Shown here in pieces: positions 9,787-22,841 of a stretch of 64,000 nucleotides of DNA. The notes under the pieces were generated by a model. The model saw only the letters and a program-made list of their open reading frames with translations, had not been told where the DNA came from and ran no database searches. The first letter of the stretch is position 1. Each line of letters begins with the position of its first letter. Source of the DNA: Megascapheus bottae (lineage: Eukaryota > Chordata > Mammalia > Rodentia > Geomyidae); assembly GCA_024803745.1 (NCBI GenBank), contig JANJXV010000099.1:2108001-2172000 (forward strand), in the 5' to 3' direction. A program made the position numbers and the translations under genes.

Positions 9787-12700
9787 CTACTGATTATGAC
9801 GAATGAGGGAAACCACTGAGCCTAAGTTCCTTTGTGTCTGGCTTACTTCACTTAATATGATTTGTTCTAAGTCTTTCCATTTCCTAACAAATGGGGCGAT
9901 GTCATTCTTTCTGACAGCAGCATAGAATTCCATTGTGTACAAATACCACAACTTGTTGATCCACTCATCCACTGAGGGACATCTGGGTTAGTTCCATATC
10001 TTTGCTATGGTGAATAGTGCTGCAATGAACATTGTTGTGCTAGTGGGTTTAGTATGCCCTTGTTTCTGGATTGTTGGGTAAATGCCAAGTACTGGAATTG
10101 CTGGGTCATAGGGGAGTTGTATGTTGAGCGTTTTGAGGCACTGCCGCACTGATTTCCATAGTGGTTGAACGAGTTTGCACTCCCACCAACAGTGTAGTAG
10201 TGATCCCTCCTGACCACATCCCCTCCAGCATCTGTTGTCATTCGTTTCCCTGATCCTGGCCATTCTAACTGGAGTTAGGTGGAATCTTAGACTTGTTTTG
10301 ATTTGCATTTCTTTTATGACCAGAGATGTTGAGCATTTCTTCATGTGTCTATAGGCCATTTTTGTTTCTTCTTCAGAGAAGACTCTCTTTAAGTCTTTGC
10401 CCATTTTGTAATGGGATGGGTGTTACTTTGGAGGTTAGTTTTGGAGTGATTCAATTTTTTGAGTTGTTGATATATTTTAGATATGAGGCCTTGTTCCGTT
10501 GTTTGGGTGGTGAAGATCTTCTCCCACTCTGTAGGCTTCCTGATTAGTTTACTAGCTATATCCGTTGCCATACAAAAGCTCTGCAGTTTAATGCAGTCCC
10601 ACTTATCCAGCCTTTCTCTGATTTGTTGTGATTCTTGGTCCTTATTAAGAAAGTTTCGACCTGTACCAAGGAGGCCTAGTGTATCTCCTATTCCTTCCTG
10701 TAAACTTTTCAGTGTGTCAGCTTTTACCTCCACGTCTTTGATCCATTTGGAGTTAATTCTAGTGCAAGGGGACAAAGAAGGATCCAACTTTAGTTTTCTG
10801 CAGGTGTTTAACCAGTTCTGCCAGCACAACTTGTTGAAGAGGCTATTTTTCTTCCATTCTATTTTTTTGGCTCCCTGGTCAAAGATTAGGTGGCCATAGG
10901 TCTGTGGTTTAATATCTGGGTCCGCAGTTCTACTCCATTGGACTTCAGGCCTGTTCTCGTGCCAGTACCAAGCTGTTTTGAGAATTATAGCTCTGTAATA
11001 GAGCCTTAAGTTTGGAATTGAAATTCCTCCAGCGCTGTTCTTTCTGCTAAGAAGTGTTTTTGCTATACGGGGTCTTTTATTATTCCATATGAAATTTTGA
11101 ATTGCCTCTTCTATGTCTTTAAAGAATGACATTGGGATGTTGATGGGTATTACATTGAATTTGTAGATAGCCCTTGGCAAGATTGTCATTTTCACAATGT
11201 TGATTCTTCCAATCCAGGAGCACGGGAGGTTTTTCCATTTCCTTAGTTCTGCTTTAATTTCCTTTTTTAGGGTTTTAAAGTTTTCATCTAAACGGTCCTT
11301 TACATTCTTAGTTAAGCTAATTGCTAGGTACTTTATTTTCTTTGAGGCTATTGTGAAAGTATTTTCTTTCCTGATTATTGCCTCGTTCCTCTCAGTGTTG
11401 GCTTAAAGTAAGGCAGTTGATTTGTGAGGGTTGATTTTATGGCCTGCTACCCTTCCAAAGCTTTGAATCAGCTCAAGGAGCTTGGGAGTAGAGTCTATAG
11501 GATTCTTTAAATACAGAATCATGTCATCTGCAAAGAGGGATAGTTTTATTTCCTCTTTCCCTACTTGGATCCCCTTTATGCTTGCTTCTTGCCTTATTGC
11601 ACTGCCTAGGAATTCTAGTACTATGTTAAAAAGGAGTGGAGAGAGTGGGCATCCTTGTCTCGTTCCTGATTTTAGAGGGAATGGCTTTAGATTTTCACCA
11701 TTAAGTATAATACTAGCAGTGGGTTTCTCATACACAGCCTTTATTACATTGAGAAATGTTCCATGGATTCCTAGTTTCTCCACATCTTTTAACATAAAGG
11801 GGTTTTGGATCTTGTCAAATTCCTTTTCCGCATCTATTGAGACAATCATGTGATTTTATCCCTGCTCCTGTTGATGTGTTGAATTATATTAATTGATTTG
11901 TGTATGTTGAACCAGCTTTACCTCCCTGTGATGAATCCAGTTTGATCATAGTGTATATTTTTTTTGATGAGTTGTTGTAGACGCTTGGCCAGTATTTTGT
12001 TGAGAAGTTTTGCATCGAGGTTCATCAAAGAAATGGGTCTATAGATCTGTTTCTTTCATGAATCTCTGTCTGGTTTGGGGATGAGGGATATGCTGGCTTC
12101 ACAGAATCAGTTTAGTAAAGAACCTTCATTTTCAATTTCGTTGAAGAGCTTGAGGAGTATTGGTGTGAGCTCTGCTTTGAAGACCTTATAGAATTCAGCT
12201 GTGAATCCATCTGGCCCTGGGCTCTTTTTAAGTGGAAGTTGTCTAATTTCCATTTCTATTTCAGAGCTTGAAATAGGCCTGTTGAGTTGGGTTAGCTCTT
12301 CTTGGTTCAGTGTGTGTATGTTAATATTGTCTAGGAATTCATCCATTTCTTCTAGATTCTCAAATTTGTTGGCGTAAAGGTTTGAGAAGTATTCCCTCAT
12401 GATATTCTGGATCTTGGTAATTTCTGTCGTGATATTACCATTTTCATCTGCGATTTTGTTTATTTCGATATGCTCTCTTCTTTTTTTGGTAAGATTTGCT
12501 AAGGGCTTGTCAATTTTGTTAATTCTTTCAAGAACCAACTCCTTGTTTTGTTGATTCTTTCTATAGTTTTTTTATTCCAAATCATTTAATTCTGCTTTGA
12601 TTTTAATAATTTGCTTTCTCCTAATGGGTTTAGGGTTGGTTTGTTGCTCTTTTTCCAGGAGGTTAAGGTGAGACATTAACTAGTTGGTTTGCCATTTTTC

Positions 12701-13627
12701 CAACTTGCTGTTGTAGGCACTCAGCGCTATAAATTTTCCTCTGAGTACTGCCGTTGTTGTGTCCCTAAGGAGTTGATATTTGTGTGCTCCTTATTGTTAA
12801 ATTTCATAAACAGTTGGATATCTGTTCTGATCTCTTCGATTACCCATTGTTTTTGATTCAACAATGTGTGGTTCAGTCTCCATGAGTTACAGGGTTTTCT
12901 TTGGTGGAGATGTGTGTTCAGCTCCAATTTGATGCCTTTATGGTCTGAGAGTGTGCATGGAATAATTTCAGTGTTTCTGAATCTGTCCAGGTTTGCTTTA
13001 TGGCCTAAGATGTGGTCTATTTTGGAAAATGTTCCATGTGCTGCTGAGAAAAACGTATATTGTGGTGTTACTGGGTGGAATATTCTGCAGATGTCTGTTA
13101 GATCTAGTTGGTCTATATAGTTGTTCAGTTCTAAGGTTTCTCTGTTGAGTTTTTGCCTTGTTGATCTGTCCATAGGTGAGAGTGGTGTGTTAAACTCACC
13201 AACAATCACTGTGTTTCGATCTATGTATGGTTTCAGTGTAAGGAAAGTTTGCTTGATGAAGTTTGGAGCTCCGGGATTGGGTGTGTAAATATTTAGGATT
13301 GTTATGTCTTCTGGGAGGAAAGATCCCTTTAGTAGTATGTAGTAACCTTCTTTGTCTTTTCTTACTAATTTTAGTTTGAAGTCTATTGTATCTGATATGA
13401 GGATGGCAACTCTAGCCTGTTTATGGGGGCAGTTAGCTTGATAGAGTTTATTCCAACCTCTCACTTTCAAAAGATGATTGTTTTTGGGTAAGATGTGTCT
13501 CTCGAATTCAGCAGAACGATGGCTCTTGCTTTTTGATCCAACTAGACCACCTATGCCGTTTAATTGGAGAGTTAAGTCCATTGATATTGAGAGTTAGGAT
13601 TGAGAGATATTTATTAGTTCCTACCAT
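9787..13627 (-). pseudogene. L1 ORF2, disrupted (unit 2)
   Basis: The endonuclease frame is open for 284 codons (13581-12727), longer than in unit 1. RT motifs [12 protein letters not shown] and FADDMILY are intact at 11849-11403, with the same Tyr-to-stop change at 11,403 as in units 1 and 3. The C-terminal frame has an additional stop at 9988 (Trp-Asn-stop, TGGTTC-type change gggttag) shared with unit 3 but not unit 1. Confidence 0.9.
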
Positions 13628-13858
13628 TTTTAAAAGCTTTTAGTAGGGCCTGTGTCTTGACAGTTCTTGTGGTCCTTAGATGGTATGCTGTTTAGGTGCC
13701 ATTTCTTTCCCTATATTGCATTTATTTTGGTTTTCTATGTATAGAGCATCTTTGAGAATTCTCTGTACTGTTCATTTTGTTTCGACATATTGTTGCAGCT
13801 TTTCCCTGGAATGGAATATTTTTATTTTTCCCTCAGTTATGAATGAGAACTTAGCTGG

Positions 13859-14859
13859 CTACAGTATTCTTGGTTGGTAGTTATTTGATATAAGGGCATG
13901 ACATATATGCTTCCAGTCACTTCGTGCTTGCATGGTCTCTGCTGAGAAATCTGGGTTTATTCTGATTGGTTTGCTTTTGTAGGTTACCGATCCCTTTTCC
14001 CTGGCTGCCTTTAGGATCTTTCCTTTCGTTTCTATTGATCCATTTCGGATCACAATGTGGCGGTGGGATGTTCTTTTCTGGTCAGGTCTGTTTGGGGTTC
14101 TAAAAGCTTCTCGTATCTGGATGGGCCTGCCCTTCTGGATATTTGGGAAATTCTCTGAGATGATTCCCTGAAGTATATTTCCAATACCATTGACCTCTTT
14201 CTCCACGCCCTCCTCAGTACCAACTAGCCTTAAATTAGGCTTCCTAATTGTATCTTGGACCTCCTGAAGCGCTCTCTCATATTTCCTAGATTTGGATTGA
14301 CTCATTTTCTGTTCTTTATAATACCTAAATTATCTTCAGCCACGGAAATTCTCTCCTCTGCAATGTCTAACCTGCTATCAAAGCTATCTACTTTATTTTT
14401 CATCTCCCTTGCTTCTAATTGCCCGCTTTTTATGCCTTGCATCCCTTGTTTTAGATCATGTATGGATTTCTTTATCTCCTTGATTTCCTTTTGAGTGGTT
14501 AGCTCAGTAGCTTTATTTTCTTTGGACATTTGCTGGAGTTTGGTCACGTTTTTATTTGTGGATTCTTTGAATTCATCCATCTTTCTTTGAAAAACCTTTA
14601 TTATGGCCTCCTTTATGGCTTCTTCTTTTTCACTTATCACCTTGTTTTTGCTTTCCTCTTGTTCAGGTATGGCTTCCTCCATTATCTCTTTCTTTATATT
14701 TTCACATTTTTCATTAATGATGTTTATCAATTGCATTTGTGTAGCAATTGGAAGACTCTCCTCTAGGTTTGCCAGTGACTGTTCAATTGTCTGTTTACAT
14801 TGGGTGGGGGATGTTGTTTCTTGATTTGACATTTTTCTTGAGTTTCTTGTTCTGCCCAT
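13859..14859 (-). pseudogene. L1 ORF1, frameshifted (unit 2)
   Basis: Two frames, 14859-14302 (coiled coil) and 14305-13859 (RRM/CTD), overlap by ATGA exactly as in unit 1. Few residue changes distinguish them: TIEQ for TMEQ near the N terminus and QKGRP for QEGRP in the C-terminal half. Confidence 0.87.
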
Positions 14860-15419
14860 TTGAAAATGGGAGCAGGATTACTACTAAATACGATTATAGT
14901 TTTTCAGATATAACCAACCTAGACCTCTGTCGCTGGCAGACACTAGATGTTCACAAGTTTTGATTGGTATTATCACTCTTTCTTTTTGTGCACTTACAGA
15001 CCAGCCTAATACAACCACTGGTAAGCGATTTATACCCAAAACAATAAGACTCTCAATCCAATCTCTATTGTCTTTAAGTCCCTCTGAGCCTAGAGAATAA
15101 TTAACCACCTACATATACAATATTGCTCAACAGCCATCAAGTGTAGATTCGTGCAGTATAAGGGTTGAAAGACGAGCAGAGGTCCAGAGATAGAAAAAAA
15201 GAATGAGAGAGTTCAGGGGAGGTGCAAGAGGATTAACGTAGGAGTGTAAGAATATTGTAGTAATGAAGAAAAGTTATAGCATAAGGATAACTGACATAAG
15301 TTGGTAAGTAGGTAGCATATTTGAGTACAAAGTTTGGAAAGTATTAGAATAAAACTTATGTGTTGCTGCACGACTAGCTCTTAGCCCAACCAGTGGCCTC
15401 ACAGTGGACCATGGGATGG

Positions 15420-16790
15420 ATCTGTTTTTTTTGTCTACGTTGAGGGAAAGGGGTATTTCACAAGATGCAGAAGCGAAGATTTCAGAAGCAAGTGCTGTGA
15501 GTGAATTAGCTCGTAAAAAGCATTTTTATTTTCTTTTATCTTTCTGCCAGTCTTGGGGCTTGAATTCAGGGCCTGAGCACTGTCCTCGGGTTTTCTCAAG
15601 TCTAGCCCTCTGCCACTGGAGCCACAGTGCCACATCTAGATTTTCTATCTATGTGGTACTGAGCAATCAAACCCAGATCTTCATGGATGCTAGGCAAGCA
15701 CTCTACCACTATGCCAAACTCTCAACCCTGACATAGTAATTATAAAGTCATCATCATCATCATCATATCCAAATATCCTTTCTCCTACAAAGAATGAACA
15801 CTTAACTGTGTCTAATGCTTTTTTTTTAATTTCACTAATTCTTCTGTGTTTTTCCCTCTTGCATTTTTTACACATGACAGCAAAGCTAATCATCAGGAAA
15901 AAATTGATTAGGATAGAGAAACCTAATAATATCCTAGTAGATTGACGTCAAAAATATGTGCAAGATGCCCTGTGTGTTTGACCTAGTGGGAGAGTCCTTG
16001 GCTACCAAGCAGTAAGCCTCAGATTTGATTCCTCATTACCACATACATAGAAAACGCTACAAGTGGTGCTGTGGCTCGGTGGGACAGCTAAACCCTAAAG
16101 AAAGCCCAAGAACAATGTTCACACTCTGAGGTCAAGTCCCAAGACTAGCAAAAACAAAAAAAATTCGACAAGGGGCAAAATGCAGGCAGAGAAGGCACTG
16201 TGAAGCAAAAGTTTTGTAAAGGATGAGGGCAATATTGACCCTTAAGTTTGGATCTTACCTAAGAAAGGCTCCTTGAGCCTGAGACCAGACTGGTAGTTGG
16301 GCCTAGTGGAAGACATTGGGATTGGACAAATAAGGTGTGCTGTATACTACATCCACATGTATATTGTGAGACTGGAGGAGAGATTCAGCCTCCAGTATGT
16401 CTTTGGTGAGGTCTTTTGTGAGCAAGGATCTTTGGTCATTGGGCCCTGAAAGGTGACCCTGCCTCCCTCACAATGGAACAGAATATGGAACCCTGGTAAC
16501 CAAGCCACTGTAACTAACAACCAGCTCAAGCCAGCTCACTTGGCCTGTGGCTCAGGAGGAAGAAAGATGTTGCTGTGCTGTTGCCAAAGGTCAGGAAACT
16601 CGAGTCTCAGGCATGGAAGTTGTGGATGTCTTACTCGCAGATGTACATGCTAGATCATTGCCAAGCCACAAATCCAGTATAACAGAACTTTCTCTAAGAA
16701 GAAGGCCAGGAAAATCCAGGGCAACCAGATGAGGTAAATTTCTAAGAAGAAATGTATTTGACCCCTCATCCTCCCCACACACTACAACTT
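15420..16790 (+). repeat. Non-L1 segment of unit 3 with two SINEs
   Basis: Same composition as in units 1 and 2, with the antisense ID SINE at about 15536-15734 and the sense one at about 15966-16162. Two bases are missing at 16,763 (acccctcatc for accccatcatc-type). Confidence 0.85.
16453..16788 (+). pseudogene. RalGDS-like first coding exon fragment, unit 3
   Basis: Copy of 1611-1948 with start codon at 16565. At the variable site near 16,633 it reads cgcag as in unit 1, although neighbouring sites agree with unit 2. It is truncated by the L1 at 16,791. Confidence 0.48.
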
Positions 16791-17207
16791 TCTTTTTTTT
16801 TCATTTTTTTATTGTAATTAGTAAAAGGGTTAGATGATATTTGCCAGATAGAAGGTGCATTAATTCACATACATTGATACCCTTTCACATGTCTTGGTAC
16901 CCATTTCCCTCCAACCCCACACCCCCCACCCGTCTTGGTTTTCCCCCCTTCCCTATCAAATTTCAAATATCCAAATACAAATAAATTCAATATATCAGAT
17001 AACAAAGTGAGATACTATACCAATATGGGATAACCAAGGGACAGCAAGTGAGATGAGAGACAACATAGTACATTAAGGACAACAATCATTCATTATATGG
17101 CTTTTGTGTCAATATCCTGGAGGTCCTTTCAATTAGCTTCACATTATATGGCCTTATATATGGCCTTTTGCTCTATTGACAATCTCTGCTAGTAGAGCCC
17201 AAGGTTT

Positions 17208-20200
17208 CTACTGATTATGACGAATGAGGGAAACCACTGAGCCTAAGTTCCTTTGTGTCTGGCTTACTTCACTTAATATGATTTGTTCTAAGTCTTTCCA
17301 TTTCCTAACAAATGGGGCGATGTCATTCTTTCTGACAGCAGCATAGAATTCCATTGTGTACAAATACCACAACTTGTTGATCCACTCATCCACTGAGGGA
17401 CATCTGGGTTAGTTCCATATCTTTGCTATGGTGAATAGTGCTGCAATGAACATTGTTGTGCTAGTGGGTTTAGTATGCCCTTGTTTCTGGATTGTTGGGT
17501 AAATGCCAAGTACTGGAATTGCTGGGTCATAGGGGAGTTGTATGTTGAGCGTTTTGAGGCACTGCCGCACTGCTTTCCATAGTGGTTGAACGAGTTTGCA
17601 CTCCCACCAACAGTGTAGTAGTGATCCCTCCTGACCACATCCCCTCCAGCATCTGTTGTCATTCGTTTCCCTGATCCTGGCCATTCTAACTGGAGTTAGG
17701 TGGAATCTTAGACTTGTTTTGATTTGCATTTCTTTTATGACCAGAGATGTTGAGCATTTCTTCATGTGTCTATAGGCCATTTTTGTTTCTTCTTCAGAGA
17801 AGACTCTCTTTAAGTCTTTGCCCATTTTGTAATGGGATGGGTGTTACTTTTGGAGGTTAGTTTTGGAGTGATTCAATTTTTTGAGTTGTTGATATATTTT
17901 AGATATGAGGCCTTGTTCCGTTGTTTGGGTGGTGAAGATCTTCTCCCACTCTGTAGGCTTCCTGATTAGTTTACTAGCTATATCCGTTGCCATACAAAAG
18001 CTCTGCAGTTTAATGCAGTCCCACTTATCCAGCCTTTCTCTGATTTGTTGTGATTCTTGGTCCTTATTAAGAAAGTTTCGACCTGTACCAAGGAGGCCTA
18101 GTGTATCTCCTATTCCTTCCTGTAAACTTTTCAGTGTGTCAGCTTTTACCTCCACGTCTTTGATCCATTTGGAGTTAATTCTAGTGCAAGGGGACAAAGA
18201 AGGATCCAACTTTAGTTTTCTGCAGGTGTTTAACCAGTTCTGCCAGCACAACTTGTTGAAGAGGCTATCTTTCTTCCATTCTATTTTTTTGGCTCCCTGG
18301 TCAAAGATTAGGTGGCCATACGTCTGTGGTTTAATATCTGGGTCCGCAGTTCTACTCCATTGGACTTCAGGCCTGTTCTCGTGCCAGTACCAAGCTGTTT
18401 TGAGAATTATAGCTCTGTAATAGAGCCTTAAGTTTGGAATTGAAATTCCTCCAGCGCTGTTCTTTCTGCTAAGAAGTGTTTTTGCTATACGGGGTCTTTT
18501 ATTATTCCATATGAAATTTTGAATTGCCTCTTCTATGTCTTTAAAGAATGACATTGGGATGTTGATGGGTATTACATTGAATTTGTAGATAGCCCTTGGC
18601 AAGATTGTCATTTTCACAATGTTGATTCTTCCAATCCAGGAGCACAGGAGGTTTTTCCATTTCCTTAGTTCTGCTTTAATTTCCTTTTTTAGGGTTTTAA
18701 AGTTTTCATCTAAACGGTCCTTTACATTCTTAGTTAAGCTAATTGCTAGGTACTTTATTTTCTTTGAGGCTATTGTGAAAGTATTTTCTTTCCTGATTAT
18801 TGCCTCGTTCCTCTCAGTGTTGGCTTAAAGTAAGGCAGTTGATTTGTGAGGGTTGATTTTATGGCCTGCTACCCTTCCAAAGCTTTGAATCAGCTCAAGG
18901 AGCTTGGGAGTAGAGTCTATAGGATTCTTTAAATACAGAATCATGTCATCTGCAAAGAGGGATAGTTTTATTTCCTCTTTCCCTACTTGGATCCCCTTTA
19001 TGCTTGCTTCTTGCCTTATTGCACTGCCTAGGAATTCTAGTACTATGTTAAAAAGGAGTGGAGAGAGTGGGCATCCTTGTCTCGTTCCTGATTTTAGAGG
19101 GAATGGCTTTAGATTTTCACCATTAAGTATAATACTAGCAGTGGGTTTCTCATACACAGCCTTTATTACATTGAGAAATGTTCCATGGATTCCTAGTTTC
19201 TCCACATCTTTTAACATAAAGGGGTTTTGGATCTTGTCAAATTCCTTTTCCGCATCTATTGAGACAATCATGTGATTTTATCCCTGCTCCTGTTGATGTG
19301 TTGAATTATATTAATTGATTTGTGTATGTTGAACCAGCTTTACCTCCCTGTGATGAATCCAGTTTGATCATAGTGTATATTTTTTTTGATGAGTTGTTGT
19401 AGACGCTTGGCCAGTATTTTGTTGAGAAGTTTTGCATCGAGGTTCATCAAAGAAATGGGTCTATAGATCTGTTTCTTTCATGAATCTCTGTCTGGTTTGG
19501 GGATGAGGGATATGCTGGCTTCACAGAATCAGTTTAGTAAAGAACCTTCATTTTCAATTTCGTTGAAGAGCTTGAGGAGTATTGGTGTGAGCTCTGCTTT
19601 GAAGACCTTATAGAATTCAGCTGTGAATCCATCTGGCCCTGGGCTCTTTTTAAGTGGAAGTTGTCTAATTTCCATTTCTATTTCAGAGCTTGAAATAGGC
19701 CTGTTGAGTTGGGTTAGCTCTTCTTGGTTCAGTGTGTGTATGTTAATATTGTCTAGGAATTCATCCATTTCTTCTAGATTCTCAAATTTGTTGGCGTAAA
19801 GGTTTGAGAAGTATTCCCTCATGATATTCTGGATCTTGGTAATTTCTGTCGTGATATTACCATTTTCATCTGCGATTTTGTTTATTTCGATATGCTCTCT
19901 TCTTTTTTTGGTAAGATTTGCTAAGGGCTTGTCAATTTTGTTAATTCTTTCAAGAACCAACTCCTTGTTTTGTTGATTCTTTCTATAGTTTTTTTATTCC
20001 AAATCATTTAATTCTGCTTTGATTTTAATAATTTGCTTTCTCCTAATGGGTTTAGGGTTGGTTTGTTGCTCTTTTTCCAGGAGGTTAAGGTGAGACATTA
20101 ACTAGTTGGTTTGCCATTTTTCCAACTTGCTGTTGTAGGCACTCAGCGCTATAAATTTTCCTCTGAGTACTGCCGTTGTTGTGTCCCTAAGGAGTTGATA

Positions 20201-21049
20201 TTTGTGTGCTCCTTATTGTTAAATTTCATAAACAGTTGGATATCTGTTCTGATCTCTTCGATTACCCATTGTTTTTGATTCAACAATGTGTGGTTCAGTC
20301 TCCATGAGTTACAGGGTTTTCTTTGGTGGAGATGTGTGTTCAGCTCCAATTTGATGCCTTTATGGTCTGAGAGTGTGCATGGAATAATTTCAGTGTTTCT
20401 GAATCTGTCCAGGTTTGCTTTATGGCCTAAGATGTGGTCTATTTTGGAAAATGTTCCATGTGCTGCTGAGAAAAACGTATATTGTGGTGTTACTGGGTGG
20501 AATATTCTGCAGATGTCTGTTAGATCTAGTTGGTCTATATAGTTGTTCAGTTCTAAGGTTTCTCTGTTGAGTTTTTGCCTTGTTGATCTGTCCATAGGTG
20601 AGAGTGGTGTGTTAAACTCACCAACAATCACTGTGTTTCGATCTATGTATGGTTTCAGTGTAAGGAAAGTTTGCTTGATGAAGTTTGGAGCTCCGGGATT
20701 GGGTGTGTAAATATTTAGGATTGTTATGTCTTCCGGGAGGAAAGATCCCTTTAGTAGTATGTAGTAACCTTCTTTGTCTTTTCTTACTAATTTTAGTTTG
20801 AAGTCTATTGTATCTGATATGAGGATGGCAACTCTAGCCTGTTTATGGAGGCAGTTAGCTTGATAGAGTTTATTCCAACCTCTCACTTTCAAAAGATGAT
20901 TGTTTTTGGGTAAGATGTGTCTCTCGAATTCAGCAGAACGATGGCTCTTGCTTTTTGATCCAACTAGACAACCTATGCCGTTTAATTGGAGAGTTAAGTC
21001 CATTGATATTGAGAGTTAGGATTGAGAGATATTTATTAGTTCCTACCAT
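17208..21049 (-). pseudogene. L1 ORF2, disrupted (unit 3)
   Basis: Endonuclease frame of 284 codons (21003-20149) with the same displaced N terminus as the other array copies. RT is in frame 19271-18825 with FADDMILY intact and the shared stop at 18,825. A 1-nt insertion in a T run at 17,848-17,852 alters the frame before the C-terminal region. The stop at 17,409 is shared with unit 2. Confidence 0.9.
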
Positions 21050-21280
21050 TTTTAAAAGCTTTTAGTAGGGCCTGTGTCTTGACAGTTCTTGTGGTCCTTA
21101 GATGGTATGCTGTTTAGGTGCCATTTCTTTCCCTATATTGCATTTATTTTGGTTTTCTATGTATAGAGCATCTTTGAGAATTCTCTGTAGTGTTCATTTT
21201 GTTTCGACATATTGTTGCAGCTTTTCCCTGGAATGGAATATTTTTATTTTTCCCTCAGTTATGAATGAGAACTTAGCTGG

Positions 21281-22281
21281 CTACAGTATTCTTGGTTGGT
21301 AGTTATTTGATATAAGGGCATGACATATATGCTTCCAGTCACTTCGTGCTTGCATGGTCTCTGCTGAGAAATCTGGGGTTATTCTGATTGGTTTGCTTTT
21401 GTAGGTTACCGATCCCTTTTCCCTGGCTGCCTTTAGGATCTTTCCTTTCGTTTCTATTGATCCATTTCGGATCACAATGTGGCGGTGGGATGTTCTTTTC
21501 TGGTCAGGTCTGTTTGGGGTTCTAAAAGCTTCTCGTATCTGGATGGGCCTGCCCTTCTGGATATTTGGGAAATTCTCTGAGATGATTCCCTGAAGTATAT
21601 TTCCAATACCATTGACCTCTTTCTCCACGCCCTCCTCAGTACCAACTAGCCTTAAATTAGGCTTCCTAATTGTATCTTGGACCTCCTGAAGCGCTCTCTC
21701 ATATTTCCTAGATTTGGATTGACTCATTTTCTGTTCTTTATAATACCTAAATTATCTTCAGCCACGGAAATTCTCTCCTCTGCAATGTCTTACCTGCTAT
21801 CAAAGCTATCTACTTTATTTTTCATCTCCCTTGCTTCTAATTGCCCGCTTTTTATGCCTTGCATCCCTTGTTTTAGATCATGTATGGATTTCTTTATCTC
21901 CTTGATTTCCTTTTGAGTGGTTAGCTCAGTAGCTTTATTTTCTTTGGACATTTGCTGGAGTTTGGTCACGTTTTTATTTGTGGATTCTTTGAATTCATCC
22001 ATCTTTCTTTGAAAAACCTTTATTATGGCCTCCTTTATGGCTTCTTCTTTTTCACTTATCACCTTGTTTTTGCTTTCCTCTTGTTCAGGTATGGCTTCCT
22101 CCATTATCTCTTTCTTTATATTTTCACATTTTTCATTAATGATGTTTATCAATTGCATTTGTGTAGCAATTGGAAGACTCTCCTCTAGGTTTGCCAGTGA
22201 CTATTCCATTGTCTGTTTACATTGGGTGGGGGATGTTGTTTCTTGATTTGACATTTTTCTTGAGTTTCTTGTTCTGCCCAT
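21281..22281 (-). pseudogene. L1 ORF1, frameshifted plus extra stop (unit 3)
   Basis: Shares the ATGA overlap frameshift (21,724-21,727). In addition, the coiled-coil frame is stopped at about 21,790 by a Leu codon changed to TAA (gtcttacctgc on the plus strand), seven codons or more before the common frameshift. Confidence 0.87.
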
Positions 22282-22841
22282 TTGAAAATGGGAGCAGGAT
22301 TACTACTAAATACGATTATAGTTTTTCAGATATAACCAACCTAGACCTCTGTCGCTGGCAGACACTAGATGTTCACAAGTTTTGATTGGTATTATCACTC
22401 TTTCTTTTTGTGCACTTACAGACCAGCCTAATACAACCACTGATAAGCGATTTATACCCAAAACAATAAGCCTCTCAATCCAATCTCTATTGTCTTTAAG
22501 TCCCTCTGAGCCTAGAGAATAATTAACCACCTACATATACAATATTGCTCAACAGCCATAAAGTGTAGATTCGTGCAGTATAAGGGTTGAAAGACGAGCA
22601 GAGGTCCAGAGATAGAAAAAAAGAATGAGAGAGTTCAGGGGAGGTGCAAGAGGATTAACGTAGGAGTGTAAGAATATTGTAGTAATGAAGAAAAGTTATA
22701 GCATAAGGATAACTGACATAAGTTGGTAAGTAGGTAGCATATTTGAGTACAAAGTTTGGAAAGTATTAGAATAAAACTTATGTGTTGCTGCACGACTAGC
22801 TCTTAGCCCAACCAGTGGCCTCACAGTGGACCATGGGATGG

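Larger units (their letters stand above)
7421..14841. repeat. Array unit 2
   Basis: Complete unit with the same layout as unit 1. It shares with unit 3 a private stop codon in ORF2 (gggttagttcc at 9986 against gggttggttcc at 2566). The base change actccaagatg at 9211 is unique to this unit. Confidence 0.93.
9371..15419 (-). mobile_element. L1 retrotransposon 2, near full length, defective
   Basis: Same structure as L1 1: 3' T-rich end at 9371-9391, ORF2 13627-9787, ORF1 14859-13859, 5' UTR to the junction at 15,419. Only scattered base changes separate it from L1 1. It lacks the endonuclease stop at 5668 (here ATC TGC at 13,089), so the endonuclease frame is longer. Confidence 0.92.
14842..22263. 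repeat. Array unit 3
   Basis: Complete unit, closest to unit 2. It has its own lesions: a stop in ORF1 at about 21,790 (Leu codon TTA to TAA), a 1-nt insertion near 17,850 in ORF2, and loss of two bases near 16,763 in the non-L1 segment. Confidence 0.93.
16791..22841 (-). mobile_element. L1 retrotransposon 3, near full length, defective
   Basis: Same structure as L1 1 and 2: ORF2 21049-17208, ORF1 22281-21281, 5' UTR to 22,841. It carries additional private lesions in ORF1 and in the ORF2 C-terminal region. Confidence 0.92.
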